This document shows, in pieces, positions 42,301-53,900 of a stretch of 64,000 bases of DNA. The notes below the pieces were generated by a model. That model did no database searches. It was not told the DNA's origin and was given only the letters and a program-made list of their open reading frames with translations. The stretch comes from Dryobates pubescens (taxonomy: Eukaryota > Chordata > Aves > Piciformes > Picidae), in NCBI RefSeq assembly GCF_014839835.1, contig NC_071634.1, forward strand, positions 18,086,453-18,150,452, written 5' to 3'. The position numbers and the translations under genes were made by a program. Numbering within the stretch: position 1 is the first letter of the stretch; each line of letters begins with the position of its first letter.

Positions 42301-45238
42301 TACAAAATACTTCCTCAGGGGCATTGAAAAGGGGTTGTGTATTTATGTAGATGAATAGAAAAGCATCCAGTTGTGGCAGATACAATACATTAGTGTTTTG
42401 TTGTGTGCTTGGTTATAGCTGGACTGCTTGGCTGATAGGCCATCAGACACCTCAAGCCCTTAGTGCCCTGACTGTACCTGACCAGTGTGCCTTATGCTCT
42501 CAGACCTGTTGCTCTTACACTGCTAAGTGCTCTGCCTAGAGAGCAACGGTGATTAGGATGAAGTCTGGTTTTCTTGCAGGTTATTTAATACTTTGCTACC
42601 ATGAGATGGCTTTTTGTAGTTTTCTCTGAAGGTCCTGTCAGGCTTAGGCTGCTGACCAAGTGAATTACAGCTCTGGAGTTAGAGTTCTGTATCTCTTCAG
42701 GTCCAAGCCTGCAAATAGCTTAGTCATCTGATGAAACTCAAAGCATCATGCCTTACTGAAGTCCATAAGTGTTTTCACACTTCCTCTGTTAGATTTGCAG
42801 GGTTAGCACTGTAGGTTCCATCCTTCAGGGTACATTTGGGTGTATTAACTAAAGGCACTTAGCTCAGTAAGCTGCTTGTTTCTGTAGTGCTGAGTAAACT
42901 ACGTTCTGTGATAGTTGCTGGATGTCTAGTAAATTTGTTGTTGTTTTTCTTCCTTTTTTTTTCCTTTTAATATGTATGTTTCCATGTCTTAAAAGTCTGA
43001 TTCTGTTCTGGCTATGGTAAGTGGTTTTAATGTTCTTAGAATAATCTCAGCTTCTATCATCCTACTGCTGATACTAAGAGCTGTTTGGTTATGTTCTAAT
43101 TTGCCTGTTTTTAATTGTTAGGGATGATTGCCTATGGTATGGCCAAAGGAGCAGTGCATCAGCTTTGTCAGAGTTTAGCTGGTGCCACTAGTGGCTTGCC
43201 GTCTGGTTCCGCTGCTGTGGCCATCTTACCGTAAGTGCTTGCACAGCTGCCTCTGCCTGTGTTGGTTTATGTAATTAATGCTCCAATTTAGTCAAGTGGA
43301 TGTGCCAGGGCTGTCCTGCTTACAGTTCACAGATAGCCTGTTGGACCTGCTTAGGGTTTCATTGAGAAAGGTGGCATCTTGACTACACAAACAAAATGCT
43401 ATGCCAGTCACCCTAAAAATGAAGATCTTTTCCTTCCCTTTGCAAAACAGCAGTGGATGTTAGGAATAGAATTGATTCACTTCTAGATTAGCTGTAGCCT
43501 TGTGTTAACCTGACATTGATTTATTTCCTAGTGTAGCTAGAACACTGAAAGTGAGAAGAGCTGTTCAGCACAGTTTTACACTTACCTGTATGGTAATAAT
43601 AAAGTTAAGGGCCACTTGACAAGTTTTGATTTGGTTAAAGATGTGCCTTCAAAAGGTGCTGCATAATTGTGATCAGTAAATTTAGGTCACTTTGAGGATC
43701 TGTGAAAAGAAAAAGTTTAACTTGTGTTTGCCTTTCACAACCTTCTTTGTGATGAGGAAAGCTAGCAAAAAGGGGGTGGCCTAACAGGTCTTCCCTATGC
43801 CTAAATTTGTCAGTTCTACTGCAAAAGTAAAGTGTTTTCCTTGACAGGTCCTTCCTTATCTAGTTCAGGGCCCAAAACTTAAGGCTAAAGACTTTTATAC
43901 AGAGATTTGGAACACTGCCTGAATTCTGCCTGCTTTGTTTTGCTCACAGGCACGTTCTTCAGGTCAGAGAGCAATGGCACTAAAAGTGTTTGGATGATTT
44001 CTGCCATCCTCTCCAGAGCTCCACAGACAGACAGACACCAAGATCACTGCACTTGCATAGTTCTCGTTTAAATCTCTGTTCTTGAGTGAATTTAGGAGAG
44101 TGTTTTTACCTTAAATTGTCAACAGCATCTCAGGGAGGAAGCTGTGATGCATTCTTCTGTTTAATATCGTTGTATAAGTGTAATCAAAGTCAAAACTTCC
44201 TATGCTTGTGCACTTGTCTGCATTTGCAGCTGGCTTGAGGCTGTTGGAAAGCATGGATGTGGTGCCTGTGTGCTGAGCAGTACAGGTGAACAAGCATGTT
44301 GCTGCCAGTCCCTGTCTGTCTGAGAGAGACTGAAGGGAGCTGTGGCTTAACTGATTGCCCTAATGGGCTGGATGGCAGGAGCGAGCCAAGAAGGTGAGGG
44401 TTTATCCATGAGAGTCTTTGATGTATGTTGGAAGTGATGGGTATCTGCTGTTAACACATGTGGGGGGGGTCAAGGGTAATCAATAGCATGTGGCAGAAAG
44501 TCAAACACATGTGACAGCACCGACTAGAAGCAGGTGGCACTCATCAGGAACGTGATGCATAAATAAAAGGCTTATCTTTATTAATCCCAGGGTTACCTTA
44601 GATACACCAGCAAACAGGAAATCAATGCCTGACGCAGATTTCAGCTCCTGGACACCCTTAGACTTCATTGTTGAGTGAGTATCTGTCTGGTAACTAAGCC
44701 AGCTCCTTGCTGTCTCTCCCTGCTGTTGGCAGAGGAACGGGGTCAGCAGCTGTGGTAGCCATACATCTGTGTTTCTGATATACACTGTGAAGGCAACTTG
44801 AGTAGCCTCTCCTTCCTGTTTTATTTTTCACTCTTGGAAAAAACCTTGCCACTTGGATGTTTTAAGCTCCTTTGAGATGTTCTGAGAACCATCTCTAAGC
44901 ACTGTAAAGCCCTAAGGATTTCTCTGGACCTCTGCTCACCTTCTGGGGGTCTGAATCCAACGATCGCGTCGCTGGTTTACAGCAGATGTAGAAATGGCTG
45001 GAGAGGGCAGTAGGAAAAGAAGGACAAGTAATAGGTTTTCATTTTGTGCTTCCCATCAGTGTCCCTGTGGTAGTATATACTTGTTTTTTCTTTCTCCTCA
45101 TCTTGTTTTATCCTTTTATTTTCAAACAGAACATTTTATGACTGGATAACAGGAAAGAATCGACCGAACTCGGGGAGTCTAATCCAGGTGATAACTACAG
45201 GAGGGAAGACTGAACTAGTTGCAGCAGCGCATCTTTGA
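38849..45238 (+). CDS. QDPR: QDPR, quinoid dihydropteridine reductase
   Basis: Short-chain dehydrogenase that uses NADH to reduce quinonoid dihydrobiopterin to tetrahydrobiopterin, cofactor of the Phe, Tyr and Trp hydroxylases; cytosolic dimer. Exons: 38849-38935, 39106-39198, 40293-40389, 40677-40817, 43122-43230, 44591-44674, 45130-45238 (TGA at 45236-45238). All GT-AG and in phase; 239 residues (human 244). Rossmann nucleotide loop YGGRGALGS at residues 10-18; CVAGGWAGG; active-site Tyr144 and Lys148 ([17 protein letters not shown]); WTP then [17 protein letters not shown] near the end. The start follows the short-leader form of the family ([12 protein letters not shown], shorter than human). 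The last residues, TELVAAAHL, differ from human TELTPAYF and end in a PTS1-like AHL. Divergent from CLRN2. Confidence 0.98.
39554..39595 (+). repeat. 21-bp tandem duplication
   Basis: Two adjacent copies of cacagagtgaatcaggtgag plus one base (t, then a) in QDPR intron 2, differing only at the last base. Each contains a GTGAG donor-like string. Confidence 0.85.
40818..43121. other. QDPR intron 4
   Basis: 2.3 kb without a recognisable exon, repeat or RNA gene. Confidence 0.5.
43231..44590. other. QDPR intron 5
   Basis: No feature recognised apart from a G-run near 44462-44469. Confidence 0.5.
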
Positions 45239-45935
45239 TGTCAGTCACTTAAGACAGTGGAACCTCACCAGAAGAGAAGCTATGGAAAATCTGCAAAATC
45301 ATTTGTCTCCTGTACCAGTGATTGTAGCTATGTCCTCAATGGAACCAGCCTTCAAGTAGTATTCCTGTGCTGTTGTTTGTGAGCTTTCAGCATTTGTTTA
45401 CCAGCAGGCATCAAGGATGTGTCTCTAAATGAAAGTTGCAGGCTTTCACATCTGTAGATGTCTGAGCATTATCTGTTGCATTAACCTCTTCTCTCTGAAA
45501 TGAGAGTTGTGCTTAATTGTCATGTAATCACCTGCATAATGGTTGGAGGTTTTTCCCAGTCAGAAAGTGTTCCTGGCAAATTACTCTGTATGTCTCAGTA
45601 TTCTGTCTGAGAATACAACCCCGTCCCTGTGTATTCTGCTGGCTGTAGTTAGAGGATACATTGCAGTCACACAGAACATCCTAGTCTTGTATTGTTTTTT
45701 CCTGTGAATGTTCCACTGGAGGTAACAGATCTGTGTAGAGATTGCTCACTCGAGAAAGAGTTCCTAATTTGCCTTACATTTCCTAAGCTGCTGTCAGGCC
45801 TACAGCTGTAGGGTAAAGCAGCTCTTCTGCCAAAGGGTCAGTGTGTCTGTGTTAGTCATGATGGTTCTTGACTGTAAAGAAGCACTAGGAAAAGCATATG
45901 CACACTTATATTTGAATATGGAACTTTTTCTGCTA

Positions 45936-45941
45936 AATAAA
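45936..45941 (+). terminator. QDPR polyadenylation signal
   Basis: AATAAA 698 bases after the stop, followed by a T-rich stretch and tgtact. Defines a 3' UTR of about 720 bases. Confidence 0.7.
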
Positions 45942-45959
45942 TGTCTATCTTTTATGTAC

Positions 45960-47290
45960 TGGGCTGTCTCCATCACTGTAATCCACACACCTGGATGACA
46001 CTTTGATCAGTCTTCCTGAACTTGCACTTTGGTTATGGCAAAGGACTCAAGTTTTTACTCTCTTCTGCCTAGCCATGCACAGAGGCAGGCCTTCAGCTGG
46101 AGCAGGGTGTTACTATCCTGCTATAAACTCACATAATGTGAAGGCTTCCCTTTGCCAGGCTCGCTGAATAGCCCAAGTTGCTTTCAAGTTGTGTTGTCTT
46201 GCAAAGATCTATTGACTTGTGTCCAGGAAGCTCCCTGAAGAGCAGATCAAACTGTTGAGTGGTGAAGGGATTCAAGATGTGCACTTGCACATCCTGCTTT
46301 TCAAAAGGCTAACTGGTTGTACAAAGAGATCAGTGCCATGCCACACAGATCACTGCTGCTTTTACACTCTAGTCTGTGCTTAGCATTCTGCTTTCCACAG
46401 GTGAAGCAGCCTACCCCTTGTGCTTAGAAACAGGATCTTGCCAGGCCTGGGCCAATGGGCCTTGGAAAATGTGATGTAATGGCATGGAACAGATCTAGGT
46501 ACCCCAAACTGGGGTGACTGTTACAGGTGACATCAGCTGCAGCTGTGCAGAGACTAAGTCCAGCTCTGTCAGAGTGCCAGGACAGGTCTGTTCTGCATGA
46601 ACACTTTTTCATCCTACAGCTCCAGAAAAAGTAGCTTTTAATAAAGCACTAGTAAGTATAACAGTAGAACTGTACAGTAGCATAGCAGTAGTAGGGTTGC
46701 AAACCCAGACCTCTGGACACTGGGCAAGAAGCCGGTCTCAACATTTTGGGTGTGAGCAGGGGAGAACCTGAGCTGTGGGTCAGGCTGAGGTCACCATCCT
46801 GTGAAGCCTGACCCGGGTATGGTCTTGTCCCTTTGCAGAACCTTTGGATCATTGCAGGACTCAGCCTGAAACGTTTTCAGATTTCACATATTTGGCCAGT
46901 AGGTTTAATTAGTTTTTCAAAGTTGTATTTTTATGGGAAAATGAGTTTTCTGCCACTTAGCTAACAGCAGTCGCCACAAAATGAAGGTATGCAATGATGC
47001 TTTGCACCCATATTTGGTTTTCCAATATGATGGTAGCCAAGCCATGCAGCAGTCCTACATTAAGCCAGAGTTGCACTTGGAAGCTGTGTGTTGAAGTAAT
47101 TCACTATGATGAACAGGCACAACTACTTGTGTTTAACAGTGGAATGAAAACCACCACCACAAACAAAAGTCACATTTATTATCTTCTTGTATTGGCTCAC
47201 TGGAATCAGACAGATGGGGGCTGTACTAGCAGGCAGTGATGCTTTAGACTAATCCTTGTAGTGCTGAACGAGGTGAGAAGTAGGCAGACC
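45960..47290. other. Intergenic, QDPR downstream flank
   Basis: No gene, repeat family or RNA recognised. Confidence 0.5.
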
Positions 47291-47339
47291 GATGAAAAGC
47301 ATTGCAGAAGTCAGTAGCAAACGTCACTTGAGATTTAGA

Positions 47340-47520
47340 TCCCTGTCAGACGCTGTCATTGCTGCTCACCCTAAGCGCCCTGCTCCGAAGCGTTTGCAGT
47401 ACAACCACGGCCGCTCGGCAACGTCTGCGGGGGCTCCTCAGGGACCGGATCTGAGGCTCCCACCGCTGCGCTCAGGCTGAGCCTCAGGAGCGCCAGTAGA
47501 GGGCAGAGGCTTCCAATACA
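47340..47520. promoter_or_regulatory. Small CpG cluster with CTCF motif
   Basis: An isolated CG-rich patch in otherwise CG-poor sequence (agcgccctgctccgaagcg, ggccgctcggcaacgtctgc). It ends in ccagtagagggcag at 47493-47506, which fits the 14-base CTCF core consensus at every position. A boundary or distal regulatory element is inferred. Confidence 0.5.
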
Positions 47521-47658
47521 CGGGGAAGATTTCCCTGCTGCTGGGAGCATGGAGCTGTTCTTTCTGGCAGCAGGGATTTTCATCGTGCCACAGCCTCTGC
47601 TGAGAGGCTATTTCTCCTTTCTTGCCCACAGTCCAAGTGTTCTGGCCTTTGCTGCACC

Positions 47659-47958
47659 ATGCAGTCTGTTATGCTCACCACTCCCGAGGTATCATTCCCT
47701 CTGCTTCAAGCAAACCAGCCCCGGAGGGGAACCACGACAAAGCACAGAACCCGCAGCAGCGAAGTGAAAGAAGCCAAGGCTGGGAAGGGAGTGCCACGGC
47801 AGGGGGTAGCGTTACTGCTGTCGTTCGCAGCCAGTGGATTGGCGATCAGTATTCTGTGGCACAGCTTTAAGGACAGTTTGCCAGCTCTTAGCTGCTGGCC
47901 AGGTGCAGGTGGCACAGGGCCGTGGGCAGCTCCTGGGTGGCACGGCAGCAGACCTTAG
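47659..47958 (+). CDS. Unrecognised ORF with one predicted membrane helix (doubtful gene)
   Basis: 99 codons, unknown family. Basic N-terminal half (TTTKHRTRSSEVKEAKAGKG), then a hydrophobic run GVALLLSFAASGLAISILW long enough for one membrane helix, then a Gly/Pro-rich tail. It follows the CpG cluster by 140 bases and an AATAAA lies 36 bases past the stop (47994-47999). Two other open frames of 72 and 82 codons overlap it, which warns that base composition alone could explain it. Confidence 0.2.
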   Translation: MQSVMLTTPEVSFPLLQANQPRRGTTTKHRTRSSEVKEAKAGKGVPRQGVALLLSFAASGLAISILWHSFKDSLPALSCWPGAGGTGPWAAPGWHGSRP

Positions 47959-47999
47959 TACCCAGCTTCTGTAGCTGCTGGTCACCAGGGTGAAATAAA

Positions 48000-50900
48000 T
48001 GGGTGAAGTCTAAGCAACAGAGGGAGACAAAAGCATCTTCCAGAAAACAGGAGCTGAATTTTGAAGCGAGGCAATAGTTAATTCCCAAGGTTCTGATACC
48101 TATGAAACGCTGTTTGACTCTGGAACAGAACAGGAGCTGTCACTCCAGTGGGGACTGAATTTTCCAATGAACATCTCCTTAACTCGTGCTTTCAGCTAGC
48201 AGCTTGCCAAAAACACTGCATTTCAGATAAGGGGATAAAGCTGTTTCCCTAACTTTTGGGTTGCAGTTAAGTGAATTAGGTCGATGCTTTCTATTCAGAA
48301 AGAGACACCAGGTGCACCTTCAGGACCGAAGCTTTCAAAAAGCTGTAGCAAACTAGTTACGTTCCATCAGCTAATGTCTTAATCTCACCTGAACCTGAGT
48401 CAACAGGGAACAGATGAAAACAGAGCAATTGCGTTGTGCATGGCAGCGTTCCGAGGGTTTCATGCAGAGACTTTGAATGCAGCTAAACATGCCATGATTA
48501 GGAAAAGTCTTCATCTTTAGGGTTATTTTTTTTCTGTAATGATTTTTCACTGAGGGTGGCATTTATAGGGTAATTTTGAAGTTCAGCAGGAAAAAGGGGG
48601 ATTGATCATAAGTGGTTTTGCTCCACTTACTCATGGTGAAACTTATTATTCTTTGTCCTATTAATTTATCTTTTTTTGAGATCTCAATCTAAAACGCTTC
48701 ATGTGAGGCATGATTCCAGTCACTGTGATTAGAGGTTCTTTGGATTGCTGAGCAAAGTGGAATTGTGGACAAGACACAGCTCTGGTGTGAGCGAGCCCAT
48801 GTTAAAGCTTTAGAGCACAGTGCCTTCTAATGGAGAACAAGTGGGAACAGCACTGGAGGGGGGTGGTGGTACTGATAAAATGAGAAGAGCAAACGTGAAC
48901 ATGAGGAAAAGAGGGGCTGCTCTTCAAAGTGCAGGTAAAAACATGAGCCCAGAACACCAGTATGTAGCAAGAAGGGAGCTGTGTAGCACCCCTCTTTCTT
49001 GCTGAGTAGCAGAGCAAACCTGGCAAACCATACAGAAAGATCAATGCAGAGATGCAAATGATGGATTTAATACCAAGGAGGGCCAAAAAGCGTGGGGGAG
49101 GAGGATTTTGAATTAAGAATTAGCCAAAATAGTCATGAATGCAAATAAGATATTTTCTGCTATTGCTTGATTCTTCCTGGGTTTAGAGCCAAAGCTCCAC
49201 CTAGAGATTAGAATAAGTCTTTGGTCATCAGATCTGAGGTTTTGGAGCAGCCTTCTCAGTGGCATTAGGGCAGAATACTGCCCTGTCCTCAGGATGGGGC
49301 TCATTAAATCCTAAGTACTGCTGGATGTGAGCAGGGGTGGCATAAGGAGCCGAAGAGCTGTCTTCATGTCACTGTTTCATACACAAAGCCCCCACAAAGG
49401 TGTGCTCCTCAAGAGTCTTCTTGCACCTCTGTAGTCCAGGAATAAAGCTGTTTGAGGATGATGTGCGCTGGCAGCGGAGATAGTGATAATCTGCCTTCCT
49501 CTCGAGGGTGAAGCAAGAAGATGCATTCATTTGATGGCAGATATCAAGAGTCATGGAAATTACAGATTAAAAATCATTTCTGTGGGAAGCAGATTTTACA
49601 TCTCTCCTGTTTTGAAAGGGTGTCACCTTAATGCACCATCATCTAAATGCATCATGGGAGCAAAGGATGCGAGAGAGGCTGTGCACCAACAGTGACCTAC
49701 ATCCCGGGGCGCACCAAAGCCACAGCCACGTCAGACAGCATCTTCAGATTGGCCATTTAACTGTCAGCCACATGATTTGTTGCTGGCTGCAGTAAGGACT
49801 AAAAAGCCATTTCCATGAAAATACCATGCATTAGACACACATACAGGGAAAAAAGCAAAGCAGATTTGCACCATGGAAGTTTGTACTCAGATTGTAACTG
49901 GAAAATGGAGAAGTCCCACTCACACCACCCATTCTCTGATTGCAAGCTGTTTGGTACGAATGTCTCTCTCCTTCTCCATTCCTGTGGAGGAAAGAAAGTG
50001 CAGCTATGAAACAGGTTCAAAACAGGTGCCACATGAAAGAAGCACGATGTCCCAGCTGCCTGTGGACTGTGAACTCAGGCACAGCCTGTGAACCAACCCT
50101 GGCCCCTGAAAAACAGAAACTGTTTTTTAATCTGGGTCTTATCAGTCTTTAAGCTATTTGAAGTGCCTCTTGCTGACCCTCCTCCACCACATCCGCATAA
50201 ATCCTGTGAACAGTGGCTTTCAGGTGTGCCTCTCCAGCACTGCCCCTTTGACTGCTTCCTCTTCATGCTTCTCTTCTTGCCTTGGGCTGAGCTGTGCTGT
50301 GCTGTGCAGGGAGAGGGAATTGGCAGCATGGAAGTACATCTGCTGAGGAGGTGGGCACTGACGTTCTGATGGGCTATGACATCACCCCTGATGTGCAATC
50401 ACTGCTACTTTTTCACAGAAAACCTGCTCCATGTGCAGCCGTGGTAGGGAACAGCTGTCGGTGTGTGGGCAGGCACTGAAGGGTTAGGACAGGTAACCAT
50501 TAAGCGCTTCAATACAATAGCACAGACAACTATTATAGTGAAGATCTTCACAGGACAACTTGTAGACCTTTGAGACTTATAGACTACTCATTGTACTTCG
50601 GGTGAGAAGGGTCTGTGTTGTTTCTGTTACTGCTGGTCATGCAGTATTGGCTGTGCCATGGAGTGAACAGGTGTATTGTATTTGGGTGGCACGGCTTGTC
50701 CTCCGTTACTGGATGAACTGGATGTTTCTGAATGCAGGGGATGGAACTCATGGCAGACAAAAACAAACCCCAAAACCCAAAAGCAAACCCAAGCTGCAGT
50801 AGTTAGCAAACCCAGTATTTATCAGCTCTTGCATTTTCCCATGGAATGGGTCTGGTGTTCTGAATGGTGGTTCAGCCCTGGAGAAAACCCTTTCATTGCA

Positions 50901-53900
50901 GGTGATTAGGTCAGAGGTGATCTTCATTTCAGTTCTCTGCATCTAAAGGCTAGGAGCTGCTCTGTTTCTTCACTAGTAATTCTTTAACAGCCTGAGAGAC
51001 AGGCAGCAACGTTTCAGTGCCCCTGCCATACACAGCCTTGTCAGACACAGATAAATGTAAATTGTAGCCTGTTCTATGAGGCTAAAATTGCCCTCAAGTA
51101 CAGCCCTCTAAGCCTTTATTCCCCTCTCAAATTGAGATCCCTAAAGCATATGAATGGAATGAGATTGCTGAAGTGACAAAACCACTGTTCCTAACGGCCT
51201 TTATGTTTACTTAACAGTCTGAAAATCTTGCTCATCATCCCCACAGGTGAACAGGAGGAGTGCTCCTGTGAGGACAGGATGAGTGAGGCTGAGGATGCAA
51301 TGAATTAGAGGAGTGTGTGAGGCACCATCAGTGGCTCTTCAGTGTAATGATCAGCCAGCCCCGATGCTTTTTTCAGTGTACAACAGTTGCTGCCTGCTTT
51401 GCTGCAGATGATTCTCTTCTGCAGCTGCTGGATGGGGAAGGAAGGGAGTGCTGATGAACAGATGTCCACCTTGGAAGCTGTTTCTTAGAGGCCTGCAGGA
51501 CCTCACTACTCCATGCACCACATATTTTTATTTCTGGGTGTACTTTCAACATTTGCATGGACACAGTTTTGATTTTAGCCCTTCCTGAAATGATTCAGAG
51601 ACTTTAAGTCCTACTTGGATCCCATCACTTTGTGGGAAACTCAGATTTTTTTTCATTGTCTTGTTACTTGTTCAGTTACTGATGACTGAAAAGAGCTTTC
51701 ATTCCGTGTGTGTTCTAGTGTGCTACCATGCAGCATAAGGAAACTCTGGATCTAATCTGCTAATGATCAGATCCACCTAAATGCCACCCTGTAGGCTTGT
51801 ATTTATCAATTAAAAAGCTCAAATACATTAATTTATCTATTGTGTAGCAGTATAGGTACGTGGAAAGGCAAACAAAGCAGGATCAGAGATGCTGAATGGA
51901 ATAGGAGCTTCATTTATATAACCTAGGATGAATATACTGCATTTCAAAGCAATAATTCCTGTCAGGCAGAATCAAAGGAAGGAACTTTCCTTAAGGATAT
52001 TTTACAAGTCTGAGCCTGAGACCAAAGTCTTTGACAAGGATTTAATCAGATCCTTTAGCAGGGTGGTTCTGCTATCATTACAAAAAGAGCATTTTCATAA
52101 CAACAGCCATTCCCTAAATAATTTCAACAGGATGTCAGAGTCCCAGCAGCACTGCAGGGTTTCAGGAGGGAAGCGAAGCATGAAGGCAAAATGACACACA
52201 CACAATGTGAAGTTTTATTTTGGAGATTTGATATTTATCTCAACTGCACAACGGAGCACCAGTGGATGCTCTGGTTTGGGCATCTCCTTTCTTCAGTTAT
52301 GTCATTAGTTAGTTTGATCTACCAAAGCAAGTTTCTTCTCAGACGAGAGGAAATGGGGGAAATGCAGCAAACCCCTCAAACAGTTAATGAAAAATTTGTG
52401 ACTAAAAGGAATTGGTTTTTCGGTAAGAAACATAGATGGGAAAATTCCCATCTGTTTTACCAAGAAGTGCTGAAACTTGTCCTTTGAGCTAATTACGACT
52501 CTGACAGAGTTGGGAAACAACTTATCAAATACTTTTCTTCTCCATTTCAAGAGATTAATCATCTTTAGGATGCAGTTTCCCCCCTCCATGGCACAGGAGG
52601 GAGACAGTGGCAGTGATTTATGTATTGACACAGGATCCAAATGCTCTTCCAGTCTACGTTGTCTTTAACAGTGCAATTTATCTGGACAGTGACAACCCCA
52701 GGACTGCAGGAAATACTAAGATAATGTGCAGTCACAATCTGCTAAGTATAAACTGCAGCAACAAAAATACTGAATAAACGTTTTTGTTTGCACAGTAAAA
52801 ATTGTGCCAAATTACAACCAGCTTAAGAAAGTCATTTAGTCACTCGTTTTCTTATATGCACCCAGCAGCAGGATGCTGTGCAACCTCTGTCTGGAAGGTC
52901 TCTCATTTTGTGGTCCAACTCTCTGCATTCCTTTTTAATACTTTCTTCTCCTGACAGTGTTTCTGTGAATCGTTTGCACTGTTACCAGCACTGCTGACAT
53001 TGTTCCAGTGGCAGCAAGCTCAGTTGGGTTAGTAGTGGGCTGTTAAGCATCACTGACTTTACCTGCTCCTCTTTGCTCTCTCTCTTTTCAGATGGCAGAT
53101 CGTTGCTGTAGAGCTTCATGAGGTAGGGCTCTTATTTCACTGAGGCCAAAAGTCCTCTCATTGACTCGTGTTCTCTTTGGCTATGCAAAGAGTTAGGACT
53201 AAGCTCTGCAAAAGGAGGGAAGAAGGATAGGGAGGAAAGAATGGATAGGAGTGGATATTGGGGGGTTGCTTTTTCTAGTAAAAGGGATTAATGGAGTAAA
53301 ACCTCTTGTAGGATCTCCCTAGACAGAAAGGATTTATCCACATTACACCACAAGAATGTTTTCCCCCTAGGCTTATGAATGTTCTTTCAATTTGCTTAAG
53401 AAAGGAATGGGATTTTGCTTTCCTTGCAGTAGATGCATGGAAGCTTGTGTGTGGACAGCATTGTTTTACACTCGATTTCAAAAAACATTGGAAGAGGAAG
53501 GGAGGGATTTTAGCCAGGCTTAGCAGGCACCATTCAGCCAACAACAGAAGGAGGCTGTTCAGAAGCTGAACAAGGCTGTGGCTGTCTGTCACAAGGGCAC
53601 AGAATTAAGCGAGGGGCACAGGGTCCTGATTCTTCATTGCCTTTCATTTAGAGAAACCTGATATTTCTGTACTTACAGAGCAAGAGGTGTGAGTTGTTAA
53701 GGACCCTGCAGAGATACTGGGTTTGATGGGGTTAAACCCCAGAAGTTCTAACTGGCATTGCTAGTGGGCTGGACATACACAACCCAAATTAAGCTTGCAC
53801 TCTAAAAACTTAGTTTAAAAAGCCTTCAGTGTGTGAGAAGGTGAAAATAATTTCCTGAAAACATGTAATGATGATAACTTACTTAAACAAAAGTAGAACC

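Noticed and set aside
50088-50369. 93-codon hydrophobic + strand ORF
   Set aside because: Starts inside low-complexity sequence, overlaps an equally long antisense frame, no resemblance to any protein.
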